A program made the translations under genes and the position numbers. The notes under the pieces are model-generated. The model saw nothing but the letters and a program-made list of their open reading frames with translations. It did no database searches and was not told the origin of the DNA. Shown here piece after piece: positions 50,417 to 60,331 of a DNA stretch of 64,000 bases; within the stretch, counting starts at the first letter, position 1, and each line of letters starts with the position of its first letter. Origin of the DNA: Oligoflexus tunisiensis (GTDB lineage Bacteria > Bdellovibrionota_B > Oligoflexia > Oligoflexales > Oligoflexaceae); NCBI RefSeq assembly GCF_001748245.1, contig NZ_BDFO01000001.1, forward strand, positions 2,093,345 through 2,157,344. Reading direction: 5' to 3'.

Positions 50417-51952
50417 TCATGACATGGGTTTCACGCCATCGAGCAGAGTCTTGTGCGGATGGAACAATTTCCGGGAAATTTCCGGATAGAGGACATTGGC
50501 CGTCAGACTATTGCCGATCACTTCATAGAGCACGATTTCATGATAAACCACGGGTTCCCCATGCATGGTTTTTTCCGCCAGGATCCAGAACGGACAATTT
50601 TCAAGATCATAGGCGCGGGAATGTTCCGGGATCTCCGCCGCGACAAAGACCGGATTGAAATGCGTGGCCTTGGTCGGATCCTCCAAAAACCGTTTGCGAT
50701 CCACGGCGCTCACATGCGGCAATTCCAGACAGATGCTGACTTCGCCGTCTTTGGTGTGGGCGAAAACCGGTGTGCCGCCTATGTCTTTGCCGCTATTTGG
50801 AACCTGGCCCAAGGTATTCACCGGCCGATCATAGAGTTCCTTCAGCGCGCGTTTGTCCTGATGATTGCGGCGCATCCGGAGCGCATGCGACTCGGGACAA
50901 TGGAAGCCCTGCACCAGAAGTTTCCAGAGCGGCAGCCAGGGGCGTTCCAACTCCTTGAGCCACGAGCCGGTCGGTATGGGCCGCGGGTTGACCATATTCT
51001 GCAGGAGTTCGTCCGCCAGCTGGGCCGCTGTTGTCAGATCATCGCTGTGCAAACTTTGCCGAATGCGGCGGACGGTGGCCAGAACCATCTGGTGCTGCAC
51101 GAGGAAGAGTTCGGTTTCGTCCTGCACCTCGCGACTCCAGCCGTTGACGTTGTCGATATTGCGAATGAACAGCGAGTGCGCGGTGGGAGTTTTTTGCCGA
51201 ACATCCTGAAAGAGTTTCACGAGCATGCCGTGGCCCGCAGGCACGATGGAAAGTTTACCCTCGGGCGTGCGGTAAGGCATTCCATCCGGACGAAAGCGCA
51301 GCGTGGAAAGCTGTTCCCCTTGCTCCAAAAAATAAAGCGGATGCGCGTCCTCGGGGGTCTTACCGGCGAGGTGCTCGGCGAAGAGACCAGACTGCTCCAG
51401 AGGCGCGACGTAATATTCCGCCATGATCCCGTGGATTTTTTCATGCTCCTGCTGCTTCATCTGCAGAAACGTGGGACCATCCTTCCAGCAAGGCAGAAGT
51501 GCCTTCGGCAAATCGATTTCCGTGATGATGTCCTTGGCCTCTTCCGCGCTGATGCGGGGGCAACGCTCCTGCGTAATAAATTGCGTCAGGTGCAGAGGCA
51601 GAGGCCAGCTGCTTGCGTCCTGCTGTCGCAGGCTGCGATGCTGGGCCTCGATCTTTTCCTGGTCGCCTTCCTCCAAAGCCTGACGCAAATCCATCAGAGG
51701 TTTGAAGTAACGACTCGCCGCCCCTGCGGCCGGAACGAAGGCCGCAAAACCCTGGGCTTTATCGCGATGGATTTGATGCAGGTAACGCGGGGGAAGAATG
51801 CCCCCGTTTTCCAGTCGACAGGTATCCTCGACAGGGATGAAAAGATCATCCCGATTTTTTACACCTTCCGTGATTCGCTGCTGATGAATCTGAATATCAT
51901 GCACATCCAGATTGAGGTCGCGGATTTCAGCAACTGACATTCCTTTAAGCAT
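50417..51952 (-). CDS. DUF4301 family protein
   Basis: A 511-residue protein of the DUF4301 family. Key features are GGILPPRYLHQI near residue 50 and FVPAAGAASRYFKPL near residue 71, which recalls the PAAGxGTR nucleotide-binding loop of sugar nucleotidyltransferases. Later motifs are LYFLEQGEQLSTLRFR, LFIRNIDNVNG and a long C-terminal domain containing MRRNHQDKRALKELYDRPV. The NTP-transferase-like loop suggests nucleotide binding, but no reaction is known. Start at 51952 has GGAG seven bases upstream; an ATG at 51940 follows AAAGGA with no spacing and is less likely. Full length. Confidence 0.82.
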   Translation of the reverse strand: MLKGMSVAEIRDLNLDVHDIQIHQQRITEGVKNRDDLFIPVEDTCRLENGGILPPRYLHQIHRDKAQGFAAFVPAAGAASRYFKPLMDLRQALEEGDQEKIEAQHRSLRQQDASSWPLPLHLTQFITQERCPRISAEEAKDIITEIDLPKALLPCWKDGPTFLQMKQQEHEKIHGIMAEYYVAPLEQSGLFAEHLAGKTPEDAHPLYFLEQGEQLSTLRFRPDGMPYRTPEGKLSIVPAGHGMLVKLFQDVRQKTPTAHSLFIRNIDNVNGWSREVQDETELFLVQHQMVLATVRRIRQSLHSDDLTTAAQLADELLQNMVNPRPIPTGSWLKELERPWLPLWKLLVQGFHCPESHALRMRRNHQDKRALKELYDRPVNTLGQVPNSGKDIGGTPVFAHTKDGEVSICLELPHVSAVDRKRFLEDPTKATHFNPVFVAAEIPEHSRAYDLENCPFWILAEKTMHGEPVVYHEIVLYEVIGNSLTANVLYPEISRKLFHPHKTLLDGVKPMS

Positions 51953-52012
51953 AGCGCAACTCCATGGCCCCTTGTTGTTCCTACCTTTGAACACGCCATG
52001 GATTGCCGCTTT

Positions 52013-53284
52013 CTAGACCTTGCTTGCCATCCGTGCCTGTCTCTTGAGCGCGGCCCGTGCCGCCTGCCGGACCATCGGGGATGGATCCTGGGAGGCCAAA
52101 GGTCGCAGAAGATTTTGTGAAACATCCGGCTTATCCGCAAGGGGGAGAGCTTCGCAGATCTCCGCGCGAATCCACGCGTGTGCGTGATTATGCAGCAAAT
52201 TTTCGAAAACCTCTAGCAAAGTCTCGTCTTTTTGCTGTTGTTTTAAAATTTCAATCAGCAGCCGCAAAGCCTCTGGAGTCAGAAGGGGCGTTTGATTTTT
52301 CATCCAGGTCATCCGGTCTTCGCTAGGATGGCTAAGCAATCGCTCCAGGACTGCAGCCTGATAAATGGCGGGCAGCCCCTTGAGTGCCGGATGCCGAACG
52401 GCACAAGCCGCAAAGGCGAAGGCCGCACGTGTCAGCTCCAAACCCTTGGCACTCAAGCGAATCAGGCTGGGCAGAGGGCGGCGACGGCTTTCTTCATACA
52501 CGAGTCCACAACGGCTTAGTGTACCCAGATCGCTGCTCAGATGTTCGCCAATGCCACTGCCGGCGATGGTTTTAGCATCATTGCCTTGCCAATTGCAGCA
52601 GAGCAGGATGTTAAAAAGACGATTGAGGTATTCCGGCGTCAGCGTCTTTTTCTTCGTGTAGGGTTCCCGCTGCAGTATATTCTTCAGGCGATACAGGTCA
52701 AGGATCCATGGGCAGGCTTCCTGCTCGATGAAGATGCGGCTCATAATGCGATAGAGTTTGCTGGCCAGCTCCGGGGCGAACTGAAAGAGTCCAGCGGTTT
52801 CGGCGTCCTGGTCGAGCCGCACAGCCGTGCGCAAAAGTTCGATCAGATTCCGCCCAAAGCCGATGTCATCGGCCAGCTCCTCGTCATTCGTGGCCAGGGT
52901 GGAACAGACAAAGAGGTGTTCGAGAAATTCCTCTTCATATTTTTCCGCGGTCCAGTCGATTTCAATCGGAGTATAAGAATGCAGCAGATCCAGGCTGTTT
53001 TCCACCAGTTGGGTGCCGAGGTGTCTGGGGATCTGGAACTCACTGCATAAAAAATCGATGGAAAGCTCAGAGAGGATCGGGGCGTTATGCCAGGCACGCT
53101 GCCGTATCAGGAGATAGGTCAAGTCAAAAGTCAAAGACCGTGAGAGTGCCGGACTGAAGAGTCGTAGATCATGTTCCTGCATCAGGAAACCATGGATTCT
53201 TGTCTGGAGTTTAAGCAGCAGGGAGCCGAGGCCCTGTTGATCGAGGTAGGAGGCTTTGCGATGTGCGCTTCTGACAAAGTCCAT
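52013..53284 (-). CDS. HEAT-repeat-like protein, unknown function (divergent from giant TPR protein)
   Basis: A 423-residue all-helical protein without signal peptide. The last ~110 residues resemble HEAT/armadillo-like pairs (LLEVFENLLHNHAHAWIRAEICEALPLADK and LLRPLASQDPSPMVRQAARAALKRQ). The first part is helical and unrecognised. The start at 53284 is chosen for AAGGAG six bases upstream; a frame back to 53425 exists. It is divergent from the 1,823-residue gene, 139 bp between starts, so they probably share a control region. HEAT repeats usually carry protein-protein contacts, fitting a role as a partner of the giant protein. Confidence 0.66.
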   Translation of the reverse strand: MDFVRSAHRKASYLDQQGLGSLLLKLQTRIHGFLMQEHDLRLFSPALSRSLTFDLTYLLIRQRAWHNAPILSELSIDFLCSEFQIPRHLGTQLVENSLDLLHSYTPIEIDWTAEKYEEEFLEHLFVCSTLATNDEELADDIGFGRNLIELLRTAVRLDQDAETAGLFQFAPELASKLYRIMSRIFIEQEACPWILDLYRLKNILQREPYTKKKTLTPEYLNRLFNILLCCNWQGNDAKTIAGSGIGEHLSSDLGTLSRCGLVYEESRRRPLPSLIRLSAKGLELTRAAFAFAACAVRHPALKGLPAIYQAAVLERLLSHPSEDRMTWMKNQTPLLTPEALRLLIEILKQQQKDETLLEVFENLLHNHAHAWIRAEICEALPLADKPDVSQNLLRPLASQDPSPMVRQAARAALKRQARMASKV

Positions 53285-53423
53285 AGTCATCTCCTTAAAC
53301 TTATCCCCCATTGTACCGACAAGACAGAGAGACTCATAAGTGGACAAAATTAAATTCAGTCCAAGTACGCTGGATCGCAGATAGAGATTCTGTTTTTGTA
53401 TCAGGTGACAATTTCGAGGCGGC

Positions 53424-56400
53424 ATGACGGCGAAGAACCTACAAAACCTGAAGACCTACCTGGAAGACACAGGCTTTATCCAAAAGGATGAACATGTCTT
53501 CACGTGGGCTGCGGATCAAGGGCGTGCGCCCCACCGCAAGCAGCTGCCTTGGCAAATTGTGGACTGGACCCTGGAGCTGCATGGCCAGGAACTCCTGCAA
53601 ACGCAGTTCGAAGCCCAGCTGCGTCGCGAATCTTTGGTTCAAAACTGTGAAGACCTTTTGCGGGAACGCTTCGAATCTTTCCGCGCCATTGCCTTGCAGG
53701 ATGACAACGAGGACGGCTTCTGGCTGCTCTTTGAATTCCTCGATCGCGATCTGGATGCGGACCAAAGTCGTTTGATCGAGCAGGAGGACCTGCAGAGGAG
53801 CCAGCTGCCGCACGGCATGGCGGGACTCCATCTGACCGTGATCCAGGCTCTGGGTCAGCTCTCCGTATTCATGACGAAACATTTCTTTTTGGGTAATGTT
53901 CCCGGTCAACTTCTGATCGAATTTCCCAAAATCATGACCGAGGCTTTGTTCGGCGACACGCTGAAAGGCCAGGCCAACTTCAATGCCTATATCACGACAG
54001 CGGCGGCTGAGGATCTGCGCAAGGCACTGATTCAGGCCAGTCTTCTGCCGGATTTTCTGATGCAGTGGATCCATGAGGATCAGCAAAAGGCCGAGAGCCC
54101 CTTCCAACAGGTCCGGCTTGTTTTTCGGGAAGCGGCCTGGTCTCTGGCCTGGAGTCAGAAAGAGGAACTGCCGGAGCTGGTCGTTCCACCGATCGAGGTT
54201 CTGGAGCAGAAGGAAGTGGCCCGCCGTTTCCAAAAGCTCGATGAATTGATTCTGCTCGAGGATTACGAAGGAGCCATCACGCAGTGCCGTGAGTATCTGC
54301 AGAAGTACCCGTCCTCGCTCTACCTTGTGCGCCGCTGGGCTTTCCTGACCCTTTGGGGCGGTTTGTCCTTTGACCAGGCGTATCTCGATTTGATGTCCAA
54401 GTATGATCCAGCCAACCTGATGACGCTTTCGCTGTGGATTCGCAAGAGCCTCGCGGAGATGAATTCGGATGTGCTTTTGGAAAACCTCTCCCGGCTCGGC
54501 AACAGCCTGGGGCAGGCGATCCTGGATTTCGCCGACATTGATATCACCAGTCTCACCCTGCCCGAGATGCTGGGGGATGCCTGGAATGAAAAGGACGATC
54601 AACGGGCCGTGGCCTGTTATGAAAGGGTTTTGCAGACCCGTGGGGAAGTGCCACGCATCCTGGTGAAGCTGATCCGTTTGATGCGTGACTTCGATGATTC
54701 CGCGGCTGAGGAAGGTTACATGGATCGTCTGCTGTCCTGTGAGGTGCCGATCCGCACCCGGGCCGCGATCTATTTCCGTCTGGCCGAAATCAAACAGGGT
54801 GAGGATCAGGAGGAAGCCGTCAAGTGGGCTCTCAAGAGCTGGCAGACCAACCGCAGTCAGGTGAAATATGCGATGCTGGCCGCGGATCTTCTGATCGCGC
54901 TCCAGCGGGCTCATGAAGCGGTGCATGTTCTGGTCGAGACCTGCGAGTTTCTTGCGCCGGACGAGCCCTTGTCGTCGCGCGTGGAATTGGAGCTGAAAAT
55001 TTCCTCCATCTGGTTGAACGAACTGCATCGTCTGGATCTCGCTCAGGAGCGTTTGGAACGCGCCCGTGAGCTGGCCGGTGATACAGCGGAAGCCTTTGAT
55101 ATGATCCTGCCCCTGGCTCAAAACCTGGGGGATCCCGTCTTCTATGGTGACCTGCTGATGCAGGCTCTGCAAAGCGCGAGCAAAGCCGGGCAGCATGAGC
55201 GCGCGGATCAGATCGTCAAATCCCTTCTGGCTCTGGCGGATGAGGTGGGTGACAGCGAACAGCTGGGGCGCTTCTACAGCCTGATTCTGACCTGCTCGCT
55301 GCTCGACGTGAATCAGATTGAAAGCATACTGCAGAGGCCGAACCTGAGTCTGCCTTATGACAAGATTTTGCAGGCGATGGATTGGCAGCTCAATCTTCTG
55401 GATGAAAGTCTGCGCGGGCATTATCTCCTTTTGATGGGCGATATCGCGCGGCAGTATATTCAGGATAACAACCGGGCGCGGCAGTATTACGAGCGTGCCT
55501 TTGAACATGGCCATCTGAGTGAGGCGGCTTTCGATTATCTGGATGTGCATTATGCGCGCAACGGGCTCAACCGGCAGCGCTTTGAGCTTCTTAAAAACCG
55601 CTTGAACTCGGCCAATGAAGCCGATCGCAAGGTGATCCTGCGGGAACTCTATTACTTCGATGATGGCGTGTCGGACGCGGAAAGGGATCATTTCTCCATT
55701 GAAATGTTTGCCCTGGACTCGGATGATGTCGGGCCTCTCGAGGAGCGCATTGCGTTTTATGAAATGCAGGTCAACGCGCCTGGCATTTTTGAATTGCTCC
55801 AGAGCGCCGTGGAAGCGACTGAAGATACCGAAGCCCTGACACCGCTTCTGTTCAAGGGTTTGCAGGCTCTGCAGTCCACACCCGGTGACACCCGCTACCG
55901 TTATATGGATGAGCTGATACGACATTTGTTGCTCTTTGGCATGGAGCGCAGTGAACATGCGCACATGGCCTTGACTTACCTTTGGTCGGATCCGCATAAG
56001 GCTTTTGCCAAGCCCTATTTGGAATATCTATTAAGCATCGGCGAAGTGCCTGATCTGGAACCCGACCTGATGGTGGAGGTCTTGGATGATGGGGCCATCA
56101 AGGTCGATCTTTTGATGCGCCTGGCTTCGGCAGCCAGCGATATCGATAAGGCCGTGAACTATGAACGTCATGCCTTCCGCATCGCCCGTAATGTGCAGGG
56201 CATGCTCAGCACAAGGCTTGAGATTCTGCAGCGCCTCGCCGAGCACACGAGCCTGACGGACGAGGAGCTGAGCGAATTTGTGAAAACGATCCGACAGTCG
56301 GGACGAACACAGCATGTTCTGCGTGTCCTTGGGCTGCAGATCCCTCTCGCTCGCACGGAAGTCATGCGTGACAAGCTCTTTCACCTCGCTTCCGAATTCC

Positions 56401-58895
56401 TGGCGATGGCAACGGTCGATTCCCTGGATCTGGACCTCATTCATGATGCCATTGTCCATCTGAGCCCTGAGCAGCAGAACGGGCTTAAGACGATCTGGCT
56501 GGAACGCATCGGCTTTGATGATGACCTGCATAGCCGCGATTATGCCGTGCAGATGCTTCGGGACAAATCGTTCTGGGAGCATCAGAAGGCAGCCACCATC
56601 CTGCTGAAGCAGATGCTGGACGTCTGGCAGGAAACCAATCTGATCAAAGGCATCGTGAGCCCGATTTTGAAATCCCTGATGGATGACAACCGGGAAAACG
56701 ATCTGCGTTATTATCTGAATTTCCTGCTGCCCACGGGTCTGATCGGACAGTCGACGGCGCTGGCGGCCTTTGAATACTTCGCCAACCGGCGGGATACGGT
56801 CGCCATGGAGCGGTACTGGCTGCATAGCCTTGAGCTTCTGGAAAACGCGGAGCAGACGTCACGACTGCTCGATTACTCGAAGGATCTTTTGCAGGAAGTC
56901 GGCATGATGAGTTTCCTCTTTGAAACCATCGCTGAGCTGCTCGATCATAACAAGCAGGCTCGCTTCCCTGTGGAAGTGCAGCGTGAAATGCGCCTCTTCC
57001 ATGCTGAGCATCTGTATGCGTCGGGCAAGGATCGCCGCAAGGCCCTGTCGCTCTTCGAACAGGTTTACGCCGCGAATATGGATGAGGTCCGCGCCTGGGG
57101 ACCCTTGCTCGTCCTGTATTCGGAATTCAATTCCGACACGGACCTTTATGAAATCCTGCACCGGATCCTGCCGCGTCTGCGCAGGGATCGGGAAACGGTG
57201 GAGCGCTTCAATCTTGATCTGCCGGCCCTGGAACATGATCTGATCACGATCGGTGAGCGTCTGGGCATCAAACCCGAACCGACCGATGTGGATATCAGCT
57301 TCACGCTGCCTGTTGATTTACAGTTTGGTGGTGCAGGGGAATCCGTGCGGGGCATGGGCCCGGAAGGCACGCAGGTTCGCGCCAAACCGGAAGCCCTGGA
57401 CCTTGGCGAGGCTGTGGCGCCGCCGCTGCCGCCGACCCCAATGCCGGAAATTCCGGAGTTTCAGACGGGTGGTGCGGCTGAAACGCGGCCACGTTCCGCT
57501 GTGGTCATGTCCAACAATGAGGCTTCGGCCGACAGTACGCTGAACTTTGAAAAGTTTGTCTATAACGCGCAGCCCGGTCCCATGGATACCAAGGTGGCCC
57601 AGCATCCCATGGGTCTGCCGGTGCCGCCACCCATGGACGGGCCGCCGAGCAGCTTCTCGGTGCCTGTGCTGCCGGATGGTGTGGAAGCGGATGAGCCGCG
57701 ACTCGCAACGGTGGTGGCCCCGCGTCCGGATCTCACAGGGCCGCGCAACACCGTGATTCGGCCCCGGGAATCGATGGAAGCCACGGCGATCCATAAGGAC
57801 ATGACGTCCCAGATCGAATATCCGTCACCGCCTTCCATGGAACCGGATGAGCGTCTGCAGATCACGTTTGAACCGGATGAGTGGCGGATTGTAGCCACCC
57901 AGGGACGGGCTCGCGAGGGGCTTTGTCAGTGGCTCCTGGCCAATCCTTTGCCGGATAAAACCGAACAGCACATGGCTGTGCAAATTGCGGCCGTATTTGA
58001 AGAGAACATTCCGCTTCTCGAGCAGTGGCGTTATCAGGTCTGGCGTCAGCCCACGGATTATTTTTATGATTTGAAATGGACCGACCGCATGGGACGCGAG
58101 ATGTTCCATCCTGGAATCAAGAGTCCTCTGGCGCGGCTTTTGAAAACGCTGCATCCGATTGTGGTGCAGCAGTTCGCGTCCCATATGAACATCAAAGGTA
58201 TCGCCGAGCGTCTGAAGTTCCGTTCGGATGAATTGCAGAAGATCCGCCGCCATCTGGAGTGGAAGGATGAGGTGATCCAGCGCTGCGGTCTGCGCTACTA
58301 TGTGAAGTTTTTGAACGAAAACAACTACCACCTCTTCCATATGGCGAAGCTGGAGGATCGCTTCCAGTTTGATTTTGAGAAGCGGGAGATTTACATCGAC
58401 CGTGAGTACTATTTGAGCGTGCCGCCGACGCATCTTTTCCATCGGCTCGCGTTTCTGATTCGCGCGGTGAGCGTGGATTATTATCCGTATCTGCACCTGA
58501 GCCCGAGCAATGACCTCTTCCCGTTCCTGATGAAATGCCGCCGTTCGCTGGAGCAGAATCGGGTCGATTCCTTCAAGCGCATGCTCGGTATGGAAAAGGA
58601 TGCGTTGAAGCTGATGCTCTCGCAGGCGGATCGTGATTACCTGGAGCAGCTCTTTGTGGAAGTCGGGTCCCTGTCTCCGGATAAGATCACGAAGATCGTC
58701 GGTGTCTATGTGGATCAAATCTATCGCCTGAATATGGCTGAAAGTTTGGATCTGGTTGGGGTGATTGAGTCCATCAGCAATACCAACCTGCTCACCGATC
58801 GTATCAGCCCCTTGGCTTTGGTGAATCAGTCGGCTTCGATTCGAACCCTGATTGCCTTCACTGCCGACCTCAAGTTCCAGCACAAGGAAAAATAA
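53424..58895 (+). CDS. Giant TPR-like protein (1,823 aa), unknown function
   Basis: A 1,823-residue protein. Residues ~1-270 form an N-terminal region (NLQNLKTYLEDTGFIQKDEHVFTW). From about 272 many helical pairs of TPR/SEL-like spacing follow (DYEGAITQCREYLQKYPSS; AVKWALKSWQTNRSQV; RARQYYERAFEHGHLSEAAF), up to about residue 1290. A Pro/Ala-rich, unstructured linker lies at ~1300-1475. The C-terminal ~350 residues are a separate domain with LKTLHPIVVQQFASHMNIKGIA, YLSVPPTHLFHRLAFLIR and LHLSPSNDLFPFLMKCRR. No signal peptide and no membrane helix. It resembles large TPR scaffolds of myxobacteria and relatives in architecture only. A terminator follows at 58985. Confidence 0.72.
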   Translation: MTAKNLQNLKTYLEDTGFIQKDEHVFTWAADQGRAPHRKQLPWQIVDWTLELHGQELLQTQFEAQLRRESLVQNCEDLLRERFESFRAIALQDDNEDGFWLLFEFLDRDLDADQSRLIEQEDLQRSQLPHGMAGLHLTVIQALGQLSVFMTKHFFLGNVPGQLLIEFPKIMTEALFGDTLKGQANFNAYITTAAAEDLRKALIQASLLPDFLMQWIHEDQQKAESPFQQVRLVFREAAWSLAWSQKEELPELVVPPIEVLEQKEVARRFQKLDELILLEDYEGAITQCREYLQKYPSSLYLVRRWAFLTLWGGLSFDQAYLDLMSKYDPANLMTLSLWIRKSLAEMNSDVLLENLSRLGNSLGQAILDFADIDITSLTLPEMLGDAWNEKDDQRAVACYERVLQTRGEVPRILVKLIRLMRDFDDSAAEEGYMDRLLSCEVPIRTRAAIYFRLAEIKQGEDQEEAVKWALKSWQTNRSQVKYAMLAADLLIALQRAHEAVHVLVETCEFLAPDEPLSSRVELELKISSIWLNELHRLDLAQERLERARELAGDTAEAFDMILPLAQNLGDPVFYGDLLMQALQSASKAGQHERADQIVKSLLALADEVGDSEQLGRFYSLILTCSLLDVNQIESILQRPNLSLPYDKILQAMDWQLNLLDESLRGHYLLLMGDIARQYIQDNNRARQYYERAFEHGHLSEAAFDYLDVHYARNGLNRQRFELLKNRLNSANEADRKVILRELYYFDDGVSDAERDHFSIEMFALDSDDVGPLEERIAFYEMQVNAPGIFELLQSAVEATEDTEALTPLLFKGLQALQSTPGDTRYRYMDELIRHLLLFGMERSEHAHMALTYLWSDPHKAFAKPYLEYLLSIGEVPDLEPDLMVEVLDDGAIKVDLLMRLASAASDIDKAVNYERHAFRIARNVQGMLSTRLEILQRLAEHTSLTDEELSEFVKTIRQSGRTQHVLRVLGLQIPLARTEVMRDKLFHLASEFLAMATVDSLDLDLIHDAIVHLSPEQQNGLKTIWLERIGFDDDLHSRDYAVQMLRDKSFWEHQKAATILLKQMLDVWQETNLIKGIVSPILKSLMDDNRENDLRYYLNFLLPTGLIGQSTALAAFEYFANRRDTVAMERYWLHSLELLENAEQTSRLLDYSKDLLQEVGMMSFLFETIAELLDHNKQARFPVEVQREMRLFHAEHLYASGKDRRKALSLFEQVYAANMDEVRAWGPLLVLYSEFNSDTDLYEILHRILPRLRRDRETVERFNLDLPALEHDLITIGERLGIKPEPTDVDISFTLPVDLQFGGAGESVRGMGPEGTQVRAKPEALDLGEAVAPPLPPTPMPEIPEFQTGGAAETRPRSAVVMSNNEASADSTLNFEKFVYNAQPGPMDTKVAQHPMGLPVPPPMDGPPSSFSVPVLPDGVEADEPRLATVVAPRPDLTGPRNTVIRPRESMEATAIHKDMTSQIEYPSPPSMEPDERLQITFEPDEWRIVATQGRAREGLCQWLLANPLPDKTEQHMAVQIAAVFEENIPLLEQWRYQVWRQPTDYFYDLKWTDRMGREMFHPGIKSPLARLLKTLHPIVVQQFASHMNIKGIAERLKFRSDELQKIRRHLEWKDEVIQRCGLRYYVKFLNENNYHLFHMAKLEDRFQFDFEKREIYIDREYYLSVPPTHLFHRLAFLIRAVSVDYYPYLHLSPSNDLFPFLMKCRRSLEQNRVDSFKRMLGMEKDALKLMLSQADRDYLEQLFVEVGSLSPDKITKIVGVYVDQIYRLNMAESLDLVGVIESISNTNLLTDRISPLALVNQSASIRTLIAFTADLKFQHKEK

Positions 58896-58984
58896 CCCAT
58901 TGGAACCGTCTGTCTTGCGTTCTGTTAAAAGAACTGGACAGCGGGCCAATTATCCACGATTTTATGCAGGAAGCCCTCGGCTGC

Positions 58985-59010
58985 AAAATGCAGGGCCATC
59001 TGCATTTTTT
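58985..59010 (+). terminator. Intrinsic terminator after the giant TPR gene
   Basis: 9-bp stem AAAATGCAG / CTGCATTTT (58985-58993 and 59000-59008), loop GGCCAT, with the right arm extending to TT. It starts 90 bases after the stop at 58895. Confidence 0.82.
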
Positions 59011-59011
59011 T

Positions 59012-59575
59012 GCAATAATTCCGGCAACTCTCCGTCTTCTCTATGATTGACTGAAATTGTCCATGCAGGTCCCTGAATAAAATCAGGCGGTTAAAGGTCT
59101 CAGTAGCCTAAATGAGAGCATAAGCGTGGCGTTTCCCTCGATTGAATGGCGAAGATTAAGGATGGGATAACGACGTGCTTACGCACGATGGTGGGGGAGT
59201 GGCAGGAATATGAGAGAAGACAGCCACGCGGTCACGAGGCTCTCAGGTTGTGAGAGTCTTTGCTCTTCCGGGATGCAAGTGATGTTGCCCGAATCTGCGG
59301 TGGACTGTGGCATGAGTTGAAGGAGGCTGCAAGCGTTTCCAAGTGCCTGGACTTACATAATCTTTCGTGGCGGTTAACGACGGCGTTTACTTTCACAAGA
59401 TCAGTTCATCACGGTGAGAGGCACTCACTTCATCGTGGCAACCAAACGCATTGATTTCAAGGGTTTCACGCGGTTTATCGGCTCGACTCCAGGCTTGACA
59501 AAACACAGGCGCTAGGGGATATGTTAAACCAAAGTGAATCCTCCTCAATAGACAGATGGGAATAGGACGGAACAC
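59012..59575. other. 560-bp intergenic region with hairpins, no gene
   Basis: No ORF with a ribosome site. Structures seen: CGTGC-TTAC-GCACG near 59173-59186, and a 9-10-bp stem at 59237-59260 (AGGCTCTCA / TGAGAGTCTT) with a five-base loop, followed by TTGCTCTT. These would suit a small RNA ending near 59270, but no matching promoter is clear. The right end carries the promoter of the HTH gene. Confidence 0.45.
59495..59523 (+). promoter_or_regulatory. Probable promoter of the HTH/secreted-protein operon
   Basis: TTGACA at 59495-59500, 17 bases, then GATATG at 59518-59523, about 52 bases before the ATG at 59576. -35 is perfect, -10 is modest. Confidence 0.5.
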
Positions 59576-60331
59576 ATGAAACACGGTATTTGCGACATTC
59601 TCCGTGAAAAGATGATGGCCTATATAGAGCCCCGGGATGAAAGCGTGCGTTGGCTTTCCCAGCGCGTGGGGTTGCCTTATAGCTCAGTGTATCGAATCAT
59701 CAGCCGCGAGGCGCATAACTGCACCTTTCGGAACGCTTATCAGATATTGAAAGTTGTGGCGCCGGATGAAGCTAAGTCGATCTTAGTGGAGCATTTTCCG
59801 AACTTTTCTCCGCTGATTGAGCAGGATAAGAATTTTGTTGAAAATGAATCCAAACTGGATAAAGCTCTGGACCTGGTGCTTCAGACGAAGATGCTCTATC
59901 TTGTGCATTCGATGGCTTCGACAGCTCTGGGTACGACCCGTACTGAAGTAAAAGAAACGTACGGGCGTGTCGGAGTGGAAGCGCTCGACCTTCTGCTGGA
60001 GGAAGAAATCCTCGCTGAGCGCCGAGACGGAACAATTAAAGATCTGTTGTTCGAAACTATGGGCTCAAACGAAGAGCAAGCCCGCCAAACAATACGCTAC
60101 AACTTGGATAGTTTCCAGGCTGCAGATAAGTATTCAGGAATAGTCAACTTTGTGGAAGGTTATAATGATCAGGGTGCTCAGGAAGTCCTTTCTATTGTGA
60201 AAGAGGCTTTTGCCAAGGTCGAAGCACTAAGAAAAGATCCGACCAAATGGGGAAAGCATCGAATGTTTCTAAGCATTGTATGCGGTCGGTTTGATGCCCA
60301 GATCACTAAAGCTGAAGGGGTCCAGAAATGA
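59576..60331 (+). CDS. HTH regulator-like protein, unknown family
   Basis: A 251-residue protein. Residues ~20-60 look like an HTH of Xre kind: VRWLSQRVGLPYSSVYRIISREAHNCTFRNAYQILKVV. The middle (residues ~120-150, LGTTRTEVKETYGRVGVEALDLLLEEEILAERRDGTIKD) has a winged-helix look. The rest is helical. No receiver or known sensor domain. It overlaps the next gene, a secreted protein, by four bases (ATGA), which suggests it may control or be controlled by that product. Family name not given because I cannot match it to one. Confidence 0.68.
   Translation: MKHGICDILREKMMAYIEPRDESVRWLSQRVGLPYSSVYRIISREAHNCTFRNAYQILKVVAPDEAKSILVEHFPNFSPLIEQDKNFVENESKLDKALDLVLQTKMLYLVHSMASTALGTTRTEVKETYGRVGVEALDLLLEEEILAERRDGTIKDLLFETMGSNEEQARQTIRYNLDSFQAADKYSGIVNFVEGYNDQGAQEVLSIVKEAFAKVEALRKDPTKWGKHRMFLSIVCGRFDAQITKAEGVQK

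Noticed and set aside
50453..51937. Antisense frame of 494 codons opposite the DUF4301 gene
   Set aside because: It mirrors the real gene and has no motif of its own.
53439..55997. Antisense open frame of 852 codons opposite the giant TPR gene
   Set aside because: It mirrors the high third-position GC of the giant gene, has a composition rich in Ile/Leu/His/Gln with no domain, and no ribosome site; the plus-strand gene has clear repeats and a terminator.
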